The notes: generated from the letters alone by a model not told the origin. 64,000 nt of DNA from Chryseobacterium piscicola (GCF_900156685.1 NZ_FTOJ01000002.1:62001-126000); one strand, 5' to 3'; shown: positions 27,081 through 35,809, counted from the stretch's first letter. Numbers and translations: made by a program.

Positions 27081-27140
27081 CAATAGGAACGGGCTTTAGC
27101 CCGTTTTTTATTTAAAAATTGCATCGGCTTTAGCCAAAAT
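27081..27140 (+). repeat. REP-like palindromes, left copy
   Basis: CAATAGGAACGGGCTTTAGCCCGT followed by a T run (stem ACGGGCT/AGCCCGT, 27089-27104), then a second palindrome GGCTTTAGCC (27126-27135). An inverted version lies at 27604-27664 on the other side of the transposase relic. Confidence 0.85.
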
Positions 27141-27175
27141 CTAAAAAAAATACTATTTTTAGCAAAACAACGCAA

Positions 27176-27602
27176 ATGCCTTTCATTAAAATTTATATTC
27201 ATGTCGTATTTTCTACGTCTAACCGAACTTCATTTTTAAATACTTCGGATTTAAGAGTAAAAGTTTGGAAACACATTAAAGAAAATGCATCTGCTAAAAG
27301 GATTTTTATGGACATGGTCAATGGTTATTCCGATCATTGTCACTGCCTGATTTCTTTAGGTTCAAATCAAAATATAGAAAAAATTGTCCAGTTAATAAAA
27401 GGTGAATCTTCTTTTTGGATCAACAAAAATCAATTAACTAAAGACAAATTTTCCTGGCAGGATGAATATTTTGCAGTTTCCGTTTCAGAATAAGATTGAA
27501 TTGGTTAGAAATTATATTAAAAATCAAGAAAAACATCATCAACATAAAACTTTCGCAGAAGAATATCAGGAGTTTATTGAAAAATATGACTTTAAGATGT
27601 AA
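27176..27602 (+). pseudogene. REP-associated tyrosine transposase (Y1/RAYT), frameshifted
   Basis: An IS200/IS605-like Y1 transposase of the REP-associated kind. The first 105 residues keep the family start (FIKIYIHVVFSTSNR), the HUH-type metal motif DHCHCLISL and WQDEYFAVSVSE, then meet a stop at 27491-27493. Shifting frame by one base at about 27486-27491 restores the C-terminus IELVRNYIKNQEKHHQHKTFAEEYQEFIEKYDF, ending at 27602. The expected catalytic Tyr (in NYIKNQ) is after the break, so the enzyme is probably inactive. Flanking inverted REP palindromes support the class. Confidence 0.85.
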
Positions 27603-27603
27603 G

Positions 27604-27664
27604 TTTTGGCTAAAGCCAAATGATTGCTTAATTTTGAAGACGGGCTAAAGCTCGCCCCTATTGA
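27604..27664 (-). repeat. REP-like palindromes, right copy (inverted)
   Basis: Read on the minus strand it begins CAATAGGGGCGAGCTTTAGCCCGT and ends with GGCTTTAGCC, mirroring the left copy in order and sequence. It runs up to the start of the next gene. Confidence 0.85.
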
Positions 27665-27666
27665 AA

Positions 27667-28215
27667 ATGGAAAACATTATACAAATATTAAAATCCGGCG
27701 GTACGATTCTTTACCCAACAGACACCATCTGGGGAATTGGTTGTGACGCAACAAATATAGAAGCCATCAATAAAATTTTCGAGATCAAGAAGCGCGAGAA
27801 AAACAAATCAATGATTATTTTGGTTGAAAATGAGAAGCGGTTACAAGATTTGGTGGACGTTCCGGAAATGGCTTGGGAAATCATGGATTTAAGCGAAAAA
27901 CCTGTTACTTTGGTGTATCAAAATCCAAAAGGTTTACCGAAAGAATTGTTAGCTGAAGACGGAAGCATTGGAATTCGCCTGGTAAAAGATCTTTACTGCA
28001 AAAAATTGATTACAAAATTGAATAAGCCTTTGGTTTCAACTTCAGCCAACTTTAGTGGTGATAAAAGTCCGTTGAAATTTTCTGATATTTCAAAAGAAAT
28101 CATTGATTTGGTAGATTTTGCGGTGGAAGAAGACAGAGAAAAAGTTTCGCAATATTCAGGTTCTTCAGTGATAAAAATATGGAGCGACAACAGAATAAAA
28201 GTTCTTCGTGAATAA
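27667..28215 (+). CDS. tsaC: L-threonylcarbamoyladenylate synthase (TsaC/Sua5/YrdC family)
   Basis: 182-residue YrdC-domain protein that makes threonylcarbamoyl-AMP from threonine, bicarbonate and ATP, the first step of the t6A modification of tRNAs. Family blocks: ILKSGGTILYPTDTIWGIGCDATN, the basic motif KREKNKSMIILV, KPVTLVYQNPKGLP, and KPLVSTSANFSG. It has only the YrdC domain (no Sua5 C-terminal domain). ATG 27667 is preferred over a TTG two codons earlier, which overlaps the REP repeat. Confidence 0.92.
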   Translation: MENIIQILKSGGTILYPTDTIWGIGCDATNIEAINKIFEIKKREKNKSMIILVENEKRLQDLVDVPEMAWEIMDLSEKPVTLVYQNPKGLPKELLAEDGSIGIRLVKDLYCKKLITKLNKPLVSTSANFSGDKSPLKFSDISKEIIDLVDFAVEEDREKVSQYSGSSVIKIWSDNRIKVLRE

Positions 28216-28231
28216 AAGAAAAGTTTTTAAT

Positions 28232-28239
28232 TATCTTTG
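28232..28239 (+). promoter_or_regulatory. -7 promoter element before the cca-like gene
   Basis: TATCTTTG, a perfect TAnnTTTG, with transcription expected near 28246 and a leader of about 145 bases that contains the inverted repeat at 28251-28307. No well-placed -33 TTG. Confidence 0.45.
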
Positions 28240-28250
28240 CAAAATCATTT

Positions 28251-28307
28251 AACCATTAAGAAGTCGGAAGCGTCAGGTGAAGCTGAAAATCTAATTTCTT
28301 AATGGTT
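28251..28307 (+). repeat. Inverted repeat in the cca leader
   Basis: AACCATTAAGAA (28251-28262) and TTCTTAATGGTT (28296-28307), 12 bp without mismatch, 33 bases apart. Downstream, AATATCTAAC occurs twice (28350-28380). ACCATTAAGAAATTTCT also appears alone at 57045-57061, so the arm may belong to a dispersed family. Confidence 0.6.
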
Positions 28308-28391
28308 TTAAGTTAGATATAGGTTAACAGTTAAAACAGGTAGTTGTAAGTCCAATATCTAACGTCTAATATCTAACATCTATTAAATAAA

Positions 28392-29816
28392 ATGTTCATC
28401 AACCTCAATCAAAATCAAAATTTAAAACTTTTCAAACTCATTTCTGAAGTCGCAGCGGCAAATAAACAATCGGTGTATATCGTTGGCGGTTTTGTGCGTG
28501 ACCTTTTAATGAAAAGAAAAGCGTCTACCGATATTGATTTTGTGACAGAACAAAGCGGAATTGAATTGGCCCAAAATGTGGGAAAGGAAATTGATCCTAA
28601 AATGAAGGTTTCGGTTTTTAAAACGTACGGAACGGCGATGATCAGATACAAAGATCTGGAACTGGAATTTGTAGGCGCAAGAAAGGAAAGCTACACCGAA
28701 GACAGCCGTAAACCCGAAGTGGAAGGCGGTACGATTGAGGACGACCAGAAAAGAAGAGATTTCACCATCAATGCGATGGCAATTTCTTTAAATAAAGATA
28801 ATTTCGGGGAACTGATTGATCCTTTTGACGGAATTGGTGATTTACAAAAAGGAATTCTGAGAACACCTCTAGAGCCGGCACAAACCTACTCAGATGATCC
28901 GTTGAGAATGATGAGAGCAGTTCGTTTTGCGGCAACTTTAAATTTTACGATTGAAGAGAATTCTTTAAACGCCATCAGACAAGAAGCGGAAAGAATCAAA
29001 ATTGTCTCGATGGAAAGAATCATGGTAGAGTTTAATAAAATCATGCTTTCAAAAAAACCATCTGTTGGACTACAACTGATGGAAGAAACAGGTTTAATGA
29101 AATTAATTATTCCTGAATTGATAGATCTGAAAGGAGTAGAAGAAGTAGAAGGACAAACTCATAAAGATAATTTTTACCACACTTTGGAAGTGGTTGATAA
29201 TATTTCTGAAAACACGGATAACCTGTGGCTTCGTTGGGCTGCATTGCTGCATGATATTGGAAAAGCACCCACGAAAAAATTCGTTGAAGGAACGGGATGG
29301 ACTTTCCATGGGCATGAGTTTTTAGGTTCAAAAATGGTAAAATCATTATTTCATAAACTAAAATTACCGTTGAATGCTGATATGAAATACGTTCAGAAAA
29401 TGGTAAAATTGTCTTCACGACCTATTGCATTGGTTACAGATGATGCTTCAGACTCTGCATTGAGGAGGCTTTTGTTTGATGCAGGAGAAGATATGGAAGA
29501 TTTGTTTACGCTTTGTAAAGCAGATATCACGACCAAAAATTCAAGAAAACAAGAGCGGTTTAAGAAAAACTTCCAATACGTTGCCATAAAAATAAAAGAA
29601 GTAGAAGAAAAAGATCAGGTGAGAAACTTCCAGCCACCGATTTCCGGGGAAGAAATTATGGCGATGTTTAACCTGAAACCTGGAAGAGAGATTGGGATTT
29701 TAAAGGAAAAAGTAAAAGAAGCAATTCTTGAAGGCGAAATTGCCAATGACAGTGCTGAAGCCAGAAATTTTGTAATTGTAGAAGCAGAAAAACTTGGTCT
29801 GAAAATCCTTTCTTAG
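28392..29816 (+). CDS. cca: CCA tRNA nucleotidyltransferase/poly(A) polymerase family with HD domain
   Basis: 474-residue class II nucleotidyltransferase that adds or repairs the CCA end of tRNAs. N-terminal head: VGGFVRDLLMKRKASTDIDFV (catalytic Asp pair), then RRDFTINAMAISL, DPLRMMRAVRFAATL. The C-terminal HD phosphohydrolase-like domain has LRWAALLHDIGKAPTKKF and GHEFLGSKM. This form with an HD domain is usual in Bacteroidota. A poly(A) polymerase role is the alternative, but CCA addition is more likely when no second copy is known. Confidence 0.9.
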   Translation: MFINLNQNQNLKLFKLISEVAAANKQSVYIVGGFVRDLLMKRKASTDIDFVTEQSGIELAQNVGKEIDPKMKVSVFKTYGTAMIRYKDLELEFVGARKESYTEDSRKPEVEGGTIEDDQKRRDFTINAMAISLNKDNFGELIDPFDGIGDLQKGILRTPLEPAQTYSDDPLRMMRAVRFAATLNFTIEENSLNAIRQEAERIKIVSMERIMVEFNKIMLSKKPSVGLQLMEETGLMKLIIPELIDLKGVEEVEGQTHKDNFYHTLEVVDNISENTDNLWLRWAALLHDIGKAPTKKFVEGTGWTFHGHEFLGSKMVKSLFHKLKLPLNADMKYVQKMVKLSSRPIALVTDDASDSALRRLLFDAGEDMEDLFTLCKADITTKNSRKQERFKKNFQYVAIKIKEVEEKDQVRNFQPPISGEEIMAMFNLKPGREIGILKEKVKEAILEGEIANDSAEARNFVIVEAEKLGLKILS

Positions 29817-29858
29817 AACATTAAAAAAAGGGAGTGGAAAAATTCAAATCTAAAAATA

Positions 29859-29894
29859 AAAAACCTCTTTCAAGATTATTTGAAAGAGGTTTTT
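29859..29894. terminator. Bidirectional terminator between cca and the B12 operon
   Basis: AAAAACCTCTTTCAA with TTGAAAGAGGTTTTT, 15 bp without mismatch, 6-base loop, and T runs on both strands. It ends cca and the converging minus-strand operon. Confidence 0.93.
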
Positions 29895-29911
29895 ACTATT
29901 TTAAACTCATC

Positions 29912-30922
29912 TTATTTTGAGATAATCAACTTCAAATTTTGTTTATTGAAATTATTATCAATCTGAATAATGTAATTTCCATTAGATAAATCTGAAATAT
30001 TCAATGTTTTATTAACCGTTTTGCCTTGTTTTACAAGAGCTCCGTTTACATTGTATATTTTCACTTCAACATCTTTATCAGCAGTAATTTTAATAAAATC
30101 TGTAGCAGGATTGGGATATAGATTAATTTTTGCATCTGTCTTTTTATTTTCGGCAGTTGCCAAAACAGCAGTGTATTCATTTATAACCCCTACAGCATCC
30201 AAATCAAAACCTGAACCAGCACCTGGAGTTGGGAACGGGTCTACTGCTACGTTTCCTAGACTGTCATACGTTCTGTACGCCTCTATATTTGTTCCTATAA
30301 CATCGATTATTTTTACATGGGTAATTTGTTCCTTATTCAAAAGCGGATTATCCGGAATATCACTCAGGTCAAAAGGCGTTCCGAAGCCATTTGTGTATTT
30401 TCCCGCAAAGTTGTTCAGATATCTAGCATCCATTGTTGCAAAGCCAGAACCTCCCACATCGGTTGAGTTTTGGATATAATTTGAAGGATATTCGTTATGA
30501 GACGGGAAACGAAAGAAATTTACACCATCTGAACTCACTTCTACAAATGCCAATTCTAAAAAAGCTTTGCCAGACTGACCTGATGTAAAACCGTTTTCGA
30601 AAACGGCAAAATCAAATCCGCTATCATTGGTAATCGGCTTTGCGAAAGTAAGAATAGCTGTTCCGCCGTCACCCAAAGAAACGATAGACCCATTTGATGC
30701 GCCTACAGCATTTTCAGGAGTTCCTGCAGATGCATAAGCGGTTTGGGAGCCATTGATTTGTTGTAAAGCTCGTAAAACTGTAGATCCTGAAGCCCAAGAT
30801 TTAAAAAGCGGACTACTTGATGGTATTGCCGTAGAACCCGAAACTCCAGCTTGTGGCGGATAGCTTTGAGCCATCAGAAAGTGCGTGGTAAGAAGCGCAG
30901 CAGCTATGAATATGTTTTTCAT
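29912..30922 (-). CDS. T9SS type A sorting domain protein in the B12 operon
   Basis: 336 residues: signal peptide (ending LMAQ), a globular domain of about 230 residues (FDFAVFENGFTSGQSGKAFLELAFVEVSSDG, DARYLNNFAGKYTNGFGTPFDLSDI), and a type IX secretion sorting domain (INLYPNPATDFIKI...DLSNGNYIIQI). The product should be carried across the outer membrane by T9SS and attached to or released from the surface. Last of four genes behind a cobalamin riboswitch, 29 bases after the second propeller gene, so a role in capturing corrinoids is inferred. The domain itself is not one I can name. Confidence 0.8.
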   Translation of the reverse strand: MKNIFIAAALLTTHFLMAQSYPPQAGVSGSTAIPSSSPLFKSWASGSTVLRALQQINGSQTAYASAGTPENAVGASNGSIVSLGDGGTAILTFAKPITNDSGFDFAVFENGFTSGQSGKAFLELAFVEVSSDGVNFFRFPSHNEYPSNYIQNSTDVGGSGFATMDARYLNNFAGKYTNGFGTPFDLSDIPDNPLLNKEQITHVKIIDVIGTNIEAYRTYDSLGNVAVDPFPTPGAGSGFDLDAVGVINEYTAVLATAENKKTDAKINLYPNPATDFIKITADKDVEVKIYNVNGALVKQGKTVNKTLNISDLSNGNYIIQIDNNFNKQNLKLIISK

Positions 30923-30951
30923 TTATTTTAATTTAAATTATTGGAATTTAA

Positions 30952-32241
30952 TTATTTGATGATAAATTTCTCAGTCTTCTGAAAGTTCTTATCTAAAATC
31001 TGAATGGTGTAATTTCCTTTATTTAAATCAGAAACGATAATTCCGTTTTGGTAAATGCCTGATTTTGAAATTCTTCCTGAAAGGTCTACGATTTTAAACT
31101 TCGCACCGTCTGCATTTTTAATGTAAAGAATATCTGATGCAGGATTTGGATAGATTAGGATGCTGTTATTTACTTTCGTCTCGCTTGTTGCAAGATTGGC
31201 TGGTGTAAATACGTTTTTGTAGATATTGTTGCTGCTTACTAATGTGGTAAATGTATTCAAAAGAGTTCCTGTTTGGCTGTAAACATTTAAAGTAGAATTA
31301 GGACCGAAATTGTTAGCATTTCCCTGGAAAATTTTACCGTCAATTGCTGCAAAACCATAGAAGTCACCGCCGTTGCCACTTGCTGTTGTCGTAAAAAGAG
31401 GAGTACTACTGAATGTTGCTAAATTTGTATTTAATGAATAAACACTAGTTGCTCCTGCAATGTACAGGGTGTTTCCTTCTGAAGAAAATTTCAAAGCATC
31501 ATATTGTGATGGTGGTACAATTGTAGAATTTGCAATACTTCCAGATACGGTATCTGTTGTTGTGTTGATTTTGTATATTGTAGATCCCGCAGAACCGGTG
31601 CATAATGCGAAAACCTCGTTTCCAACTACCGTTATAGACTGCAATCCGCTGCTTAATGTAATAGTAGTAATGATTGTATTAGTAGCGGGGTTGATTACAT
31701 CAATACTATTTCCTGCTCTGTAAGAAGATTTATTCACATATATTTTTCCGTTAACGGTAATGATTTCTTCGGGATTTTCGCTTAACGGAATGCTTGTAAT
31801 ATAGGCATAAGTATTGGCATCATGTACAGAAACAAATTGTGTTGTATTGCCATAATCACCCCAATTGCTGGTGAAAATTTTCCCGTTAGCAATTGTTGTA
31901 TATCTTGGCTGCACAATGTTACTTGTAATTACAGCCGATTTTACAAAACTTGCTCTGTTGGCTACCACTACTTTGTTGGAATTGTTTAATACCAAATAAG
32001 ATTTTTCTCCTTCAAAAAAAATAGATTGCAAAATATCTCCCAAATCCTCATTGTTATTGGCAAGATGATATATATTGTTGGTAATATTATTGTTGACGTC
32101 GATGTAAGAAATTTCTCCAGTGGGAGTACCATAGTTTCCTTCATTTGAAACGATGTAACCATTAGAGTATTGTGCAGATGTTAATGCAAAACCAGCTAAT
32201 GCAAAGCTTAGTTTAAAAAAATTAGAGTAAAATTGTTTCAT
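30952..32241 (-). CDS. T9SS-sorted YncE/DUF5074-like beta-propeller (BtuG-like)
   Basis: 429 residues: signal peptide, a propeller of YncE/DUF5074 type that begins YIVSNEGNYGTPTGEISYID, then repeats such as KIFTSNWGDYGNTTQFVSVHD, EIITVNGKIYVNKSSYRAGN and SITVVGNEVFALCTG, and a type A sorting domain (ILIYPNPASDILYI...DLNKGNYTIQI). The start of its propeller closely parallels the lipoprotein upstream (GLYVLNEGNMGSNKASIDFFD), so the two are probably paralogues with different anchoring: one lipid, one T9SS. The operon and riboswitch suggest it binds cobalamin. Confidence 0.85.
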   Translation of the reverse strand: MKQFYSNFFKLSFALAGFALTSAQYSNGYIVSNEGNYGTPTGEISYIDVNNNITNNIYHLANNNEDLGDILQSIFFEGEKSYLVLNNSNKVVVANRASFVKSAVITSNIVQPRYTTIANGKIFTSNWGDYGNTTQFVSVHDANTYAYITSIPLSENPEEIITVNGKIYVNKSSYRAGNSIDVINPATNTIITTITLSSGLQSITVVGNEVFALCTGSAGSTIYKINTTTDTVSGSIANSTIVPPSQYDALKFSSEGNTLYIAGATSVYSLNTNLATFSSTPLFTTTASGNGGDFYGFAAIDGKIFQGNANNFGPNSTLNVYSQTGTLLNTFTTLVSSNNIYKNVFTPANLATSETKVNNSILIYPNPASDILYIKNADGAKFKIVDLSGRISKSGIYQNGIIVSDLNKGNYTIQILDKNFQKTEKFIIK

Positions 32242-32254
32242 TTTTTTTGAATTA

Positions 32255-33379
32255 TTATTTATTTAAAAAAGTTAAATGCCCCGGAATATCACCTGTTTTG
32301 ACTTTCCATTTTAGTTTCCCGAATTTGTTGTAGCAAAATAGCTCGCCTGAAGAAGTATAATCTTTAGCGTCTGTAATAAAAACATCACCATTGATGGGGT
32401 TTGCGGCAATGCCGTATGGAATGACAATTTTGGTATCTGTTCCGTCTGTTATGAAATTGTTGCTTGTTTTTTCTAGCGTGTCAGTATTAATGATACCGTA
32501 GCTGCTTGTGGTGCCAGCGGAAGTCCATTCATAACTGAAGTAATAAAGCCTGTTTTCTACTATCGAAAAATCGCTGACAGGAATGTTGAATTCTTTAATA
32601 ACCAGATCATTTTGTGGATTTAAAACATACGTTTTAGCAGGAATATTGCCAAAGTTTCCCCGTGAGGTCACCCAAAGTTTCCCTGTGTCGTCTTTTTTTA
32701 TTTTCCTTAAATTAATGCCAACCGGAATTTTTTTAATCTGAGTAAAAGTAGTAAGATCAATTACAGAAACCGTGTTATCATAATCCGGATAGCTATATCC
32801 TCCAGAATTGGCAACATACAATTTGTCTCCCACTACTTCTAGCTCTTCGGGCTGTTTTCCAACATAAACAGTACCTACAATCTGAAGTGTGTTGGTATCC
32901 ACTTTTACCACATATCCTGGTTGTGAGGCTCCTACAGCACCACCGTAAGATGTGATGTACGCATAATCTTTGTGAAAATTGATGTAGCGGCAGTTTTGAA
33001 CTTTGATCTCGCCAATATGTTTTGCTGTTTTAGCATCCATCACTTCAATATAATTGGAAAGATTGATGACAGCATACAATTTATCTTTATAGGTTTTAAT
33101 ATCATTTCCTACATCTCCCAAACTGCCTACAACCGCAGGATTTTGGGCGTTGTAATAATTTTCTGTAAAAACTCCGGTAGAATAATCAAAAAAGTCAATC
33201 GAGGCTTTGTTGCTTCCCATATTTCCTTCATTAAGAACATAAAGTCCTTTAATGCTTATGTTTTCAGGCTCCTGAACTCCCGTATTGATTGCTCCGTAAT
33301 TGATGTAATCGTATTCTTCTCTACAAGATTGTGCTATAAGAATTAAAAAGGAAACTAAAACTAAATGTATTTTTTTCAT
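32255..33379 (-). CDS. BtuG-like surface beta-propeller lipoprotein
   Basis: 374-residue lipoprotein: lipobox IAQSC with Cys19 followed by acidic residues (REEYDY), a pattern of surface-exported lipoproteins. Propeller blades include GLYVLNEGNMG, KLYAVINLSNYIEVMDAKT, YAYITSYGGAVG, PEELEVVGDKLYVANSGG and GKLWVTSRGNFGN. In Bacteroides, BtuG proteins of this YncE-like kind sit on BtuB and capture cobalamin with very high affinity. Here the gene is 13 bases downstream of a BtuB-like receptor under a cobalamin riboswitch, which supports the same role. Confidence 0.87.
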   Translation of the reverse strand: MKKIHLVLVSFLILIAQSCREEYDYINYGAINTGVQEPENISIKGLYVLNEGNMGSNKASIDFFDYSTGVFTENYYNAQNPAVVGSLGDVGNDIKTYKDKLYAVINLSNYIEVMDAKTAKHIGEIKVQNCRYINFHKDYAYITSYGGAVGASQPGYVVKVDTNTLQIVGTVYVGKQPEELEVVGDKLYVANSGGYSYPDYDNTVSVIDLTTFTQIKKIPVGINLRKIKKDDTGKLWVTSRGNFGNIPAKTYVLNPQNDLVIKEFNIPVSDFSIVENRLYYFSYEWTSAGTTSSYGIINTDTLEKTSNNFITDGTDTKIVIPYGIAANPINGDVFITDAKDYTSSGELFCYNKFGKLKWKVKTGDIPGHLTFLNK

Positions 33380-33392
33380 AATTAAATCTTCA

Positions 33393-35417
33393 TTAAAATA
33401 TTACTCTCAGGCTGATTTTATAATTTCTTCCCGGCATCGGATAATTCTGTATCACGCTGTAATTCTGATCCAGAAGATTATTCACTTCCAAACCTAGTCT
33501 GAATTTCCAATCTTTCATTTTAAATTCTTTAGTACCCGATATATCACTTGTGTACCAAGGCTGTTCGTAGTTTACAGGAATGTTTTCAGACATATTGTAC
33601 CTTTCACCAACGTATACAAAGCTATAGTTCAGTTGCCAATCTTTGTAGGTAACTCCTAGTAGCGCACTCGCATTATTTTTTGCCGTGTACGGAATCTGAT
33701 TTTTGTAGTAAGAAGTAATATTGGTTTTGGTAATATTTAAAGCTTCAGTAAAAGTATATGTAACGCGACTGCTTAATAAAAGATTTTCAGAAAGCAACCA
33801 TATTGCCTGTGCCGAAAAATCAATTCCTTTAATTTCTACTTCTCCCAAATTCTCCATTGTCCAACGGAATTGTTGTCCTTTTGGATAAGCAATGATTTTA
33901 TCCTGAACTCTATTGTAATACGCATCAGCTATCAGATTAATGTTTTTTAAAACTCCGGAATTAAAATCTTTGTTGAATGTAAATCCAAGATCATATTGGT
34001 TGGTAAATTCTGGTTTAAGCTGCGAACTACCAACTTCCGTATAATACAAATCATTGAAAGTAGGCATCCTGAAGATTCTTTTATAAAAACCATGCACCTT
34101 AAATTCTGAATCAAAGGGTTGGTAAGAAACAAAGACCGTAGGTGTAAATTCAGAACGGTTTTGAGGTATTGAAAAAACAGAATTTTCTATCTTTTCTTGC
34201 ACAAAAGTTCCTAAAACGCTTCCTTGTATTTTAACCTTTTTAAAATCAAACTGTGAAGCCAGTGCAACCAATTCAGTTTGTCTTTCAGGATAGGCAAACT
34301 GTCTCAGATTGGCATCCAGAGCATTGTACTGGTAATCTGCCGAAAGATTAATTTTCCAGAATTTATATGGAGAATATTGATGTGCAGTTGATATATAAAT
34401 CTCCTGCTGTTTATAAGTATTGTCTATCAAAAGTGGGGTTCCACCAGGATTATCATTGTAATAATGCGTGTAATCATCAGCAAATTTAGAGCTCAAAAGA
34501 AATTTATATTTAGGTGAAATTTCTTTTTCAAAACTTCCTTGTACAAAGAAGTTTTTATCCCATTGTCTACTAGAGAAAATATCATTATTTTTTGTAACAG
34601 CCCCCGGAACTCCTCTCTCAGAATCGTAATAGTAAGTTTTAAGTTTCCAAGAACCATTATTTATTTTACCAAAAATACCGGCTTCAGCGCGTAAAGCTTC
34701 AACATCGCCGTTGGTTCGTGTTCCATGGCTTTCCCAGCCAAGGCTTCCGTCGGGTAATGCAACTCTCTGATGAAATTTATACTCCCCATTGCCAGTAAGA
34801 TATTCTGTGCTTAAAGCGAGGCTAATCTTATTATTTATTTTTTGCTCAATTAAAACCGAAGGATTAACTACACCAAAAGATCCTGAGCGGAAATGTAGGT
34901 TCACATTCGTTTTTTTTGAGTCTTTAAAAACAGGAGTTCTGCTTTTTAAATAAATAGATCCCGACGAACCAAAATCTTTCGCTGACTGAAAAATTTCGCT
35001 TTTCTGACCATTGTAAAGAGAAATAGATTCTACATTATCTAAAGAAAATCTGCCTAAATCTACCGTTCCGTTTTGGGCGTTTCCTAAAGCAATCCCATCA
35101 TAAAATACTCCGACGTGTTGTGTACCCATCGCTCGGATATTAACGGTTTTCATTCCACCAATTCCCCCGTAATCTTTAAGCTGTACACCAGAAAAATACC
35201 GCACGGCATCTGCTACAGAACTGCTATTCAGTTTTTCCAATTCGGCACCAGTAAGTTTTTGTGAAGAAATAACACCCACTTCCTGACGTTTCATATTGAT
35301 GATGATATCTTGTATAGTTTTGGTATGAATGGTGTCGTTTTCTGTCTTTTGCGAAAAAACAAAAACAGGCGTACCCAATAAAAAAAGCAGCGAAATAGAG
35401 TAAAAATATTTATTCAT
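33393..35417 (-). CDS. BtuB-like TonB-dependent cobalamin receptor
   Basis: 674-residue outer membrane receptor: signal peptide (ending FSQ), a short N-terminal stretch, plug domain (LTGAELEKLNSSSVADAVRYFSGVQLKDYGG, VNIRAMGTQHVGVFYDGIALGNAQNG) and a 22-strand-type barrel ending YKISLRVIF. There is no carboxypeptidase-like extension, so it is not SusC. The direct evidence for substrate is the cobalamin riboswitch in its leader. First gene of a four-gene operon (gaps of 13, 13 and 29 bases). No btuCDF transporter genes are nearby. Confidence 0.92.
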   Translation of the reverse strand: MNKYFYSISLLFLLGTPVFVFSQKTENDTIHTKTIQDIIINMKRQEVGVISSQKLTGAELEKLNSSSVADAVRYFSGVQLKDYGGIGGMKTVNIRAMGTQHVGVFYDGIALGNAQNGTVDLGRFSLDNVESISLYNGQKSEIFQSAKDFGSSGSIYLKSRTPVFKDSKKTNVNLHFRSGSFGVVNPSVLIEQKINNKISLALSTEYLTGNGEYKFHQRVALPDGSLGWESHGTRTNGDVEALRAEAGIFGKINNGSWKLKTYYYDSERGVPGAVTKNNDIFSSRQWDKNFFVQGSFEKEISPKYKFLLSSKFADDYTHYYNDNPGGTPLLIDNTYKQQEIYISTAHQYSPYKFWKINLSADYQYNALDANLRQFAYPERQTELVALASQFDFKKVKIQGSVLGTFVQEKIENSVFSIPQNRSEFTPTVFVSYQPFDSEFKVHGFYKRIFRMPTFNDLYYTEVGSSQLKPEFTNQYDLGFTFNKDFNSGVLKNINLIADAYYNRVQDKIIAYPKGQQFRWTMENLGEVEIKGIDFSAQAIWLLSENLLLSSRVTYTFTEALNITKTNITSYYKNQIPYTAKNNASALLGVTYKDWQLNYSFVYVGERYNMSENIPVNYEQPWYTSDISGTKEFKMKDWKFRLGLEVNNLLDQNYSVIQNYPMPGRNYKISLRVIF

Positions 35418-35454
35418 TCAATTTTAATAAAGCCAAAAATTGCTTTGTGAATGA

Positions 35455-35648
35455 TATGTATAGAAGGAATTGAACCGCAATTTGCCTTAGCAAATAGGTT
35501 TTTAGACCGACTACGCCTCACTCCACGAAAGCTTCATCTATGATAAGATTTTAAAAGGTATCTGACTTGTGTATGTATTGCATAAACTAAAACATCACTT
35601 ACAGTAGCGGGTCTGTTTCGGATTTGCACCGAATTCCCATTCTAAAAT
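35455..35648 (-). promoter_or_regulatory. Cobalamin riboswitch
   Basis: The minus strand of 35596-35640 reads GGGAATTCGGTGCAAATCC then GAAACAGACCCGCTACTGTAAGTG, the conserved core of cobalamin riboswitches. It is followed by AAGTCAGATACC (plus-strand 35557-35568), a form of the B12-box end. A hairpin ATTTGC/GCAAAT at 35480-35495, close to the receptor start, could be part of the expression platform. Binding of adenosylcobalamin or a relative should lower expression of the operon. Confidence 0.93.
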
Positions 35649-35653
35649 CGATG

Positions 35654-35684
35654 CAAATTTAGTGCTTTAATTTAGATAAGGCAA
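35654..35684 (-). promoter_or_regulatory. Promoter of the B12 uptake operon
   Basis: On the minus strand: TTG at 35684-35682, a 20-base spacer, TAAATTTG at 35661-35654. Transcription from about 35648 would begin directly before the riboswitch core. Confidence 0.65.
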
Positions 35685-35809
35685 TGAGAAATCGTTAATT
35701 TTTAGATTGGTTTTTTAGATATACTGTAAAACTCAAAAGTATCAAAATTTGAAAGCTATTATTTAAATAAAATAGCTAACTCTAGAACCAGTTTTTTTTG
35801 TAACTCAGC

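Noticed and set aside
30021..30479. Plus-strand ORF of 152 codons opposite the T9SS protein gene
   Set aside because: The minus-strand gene has a signal peptide, a sorting domain and operon context; the plus-strand frame has none.
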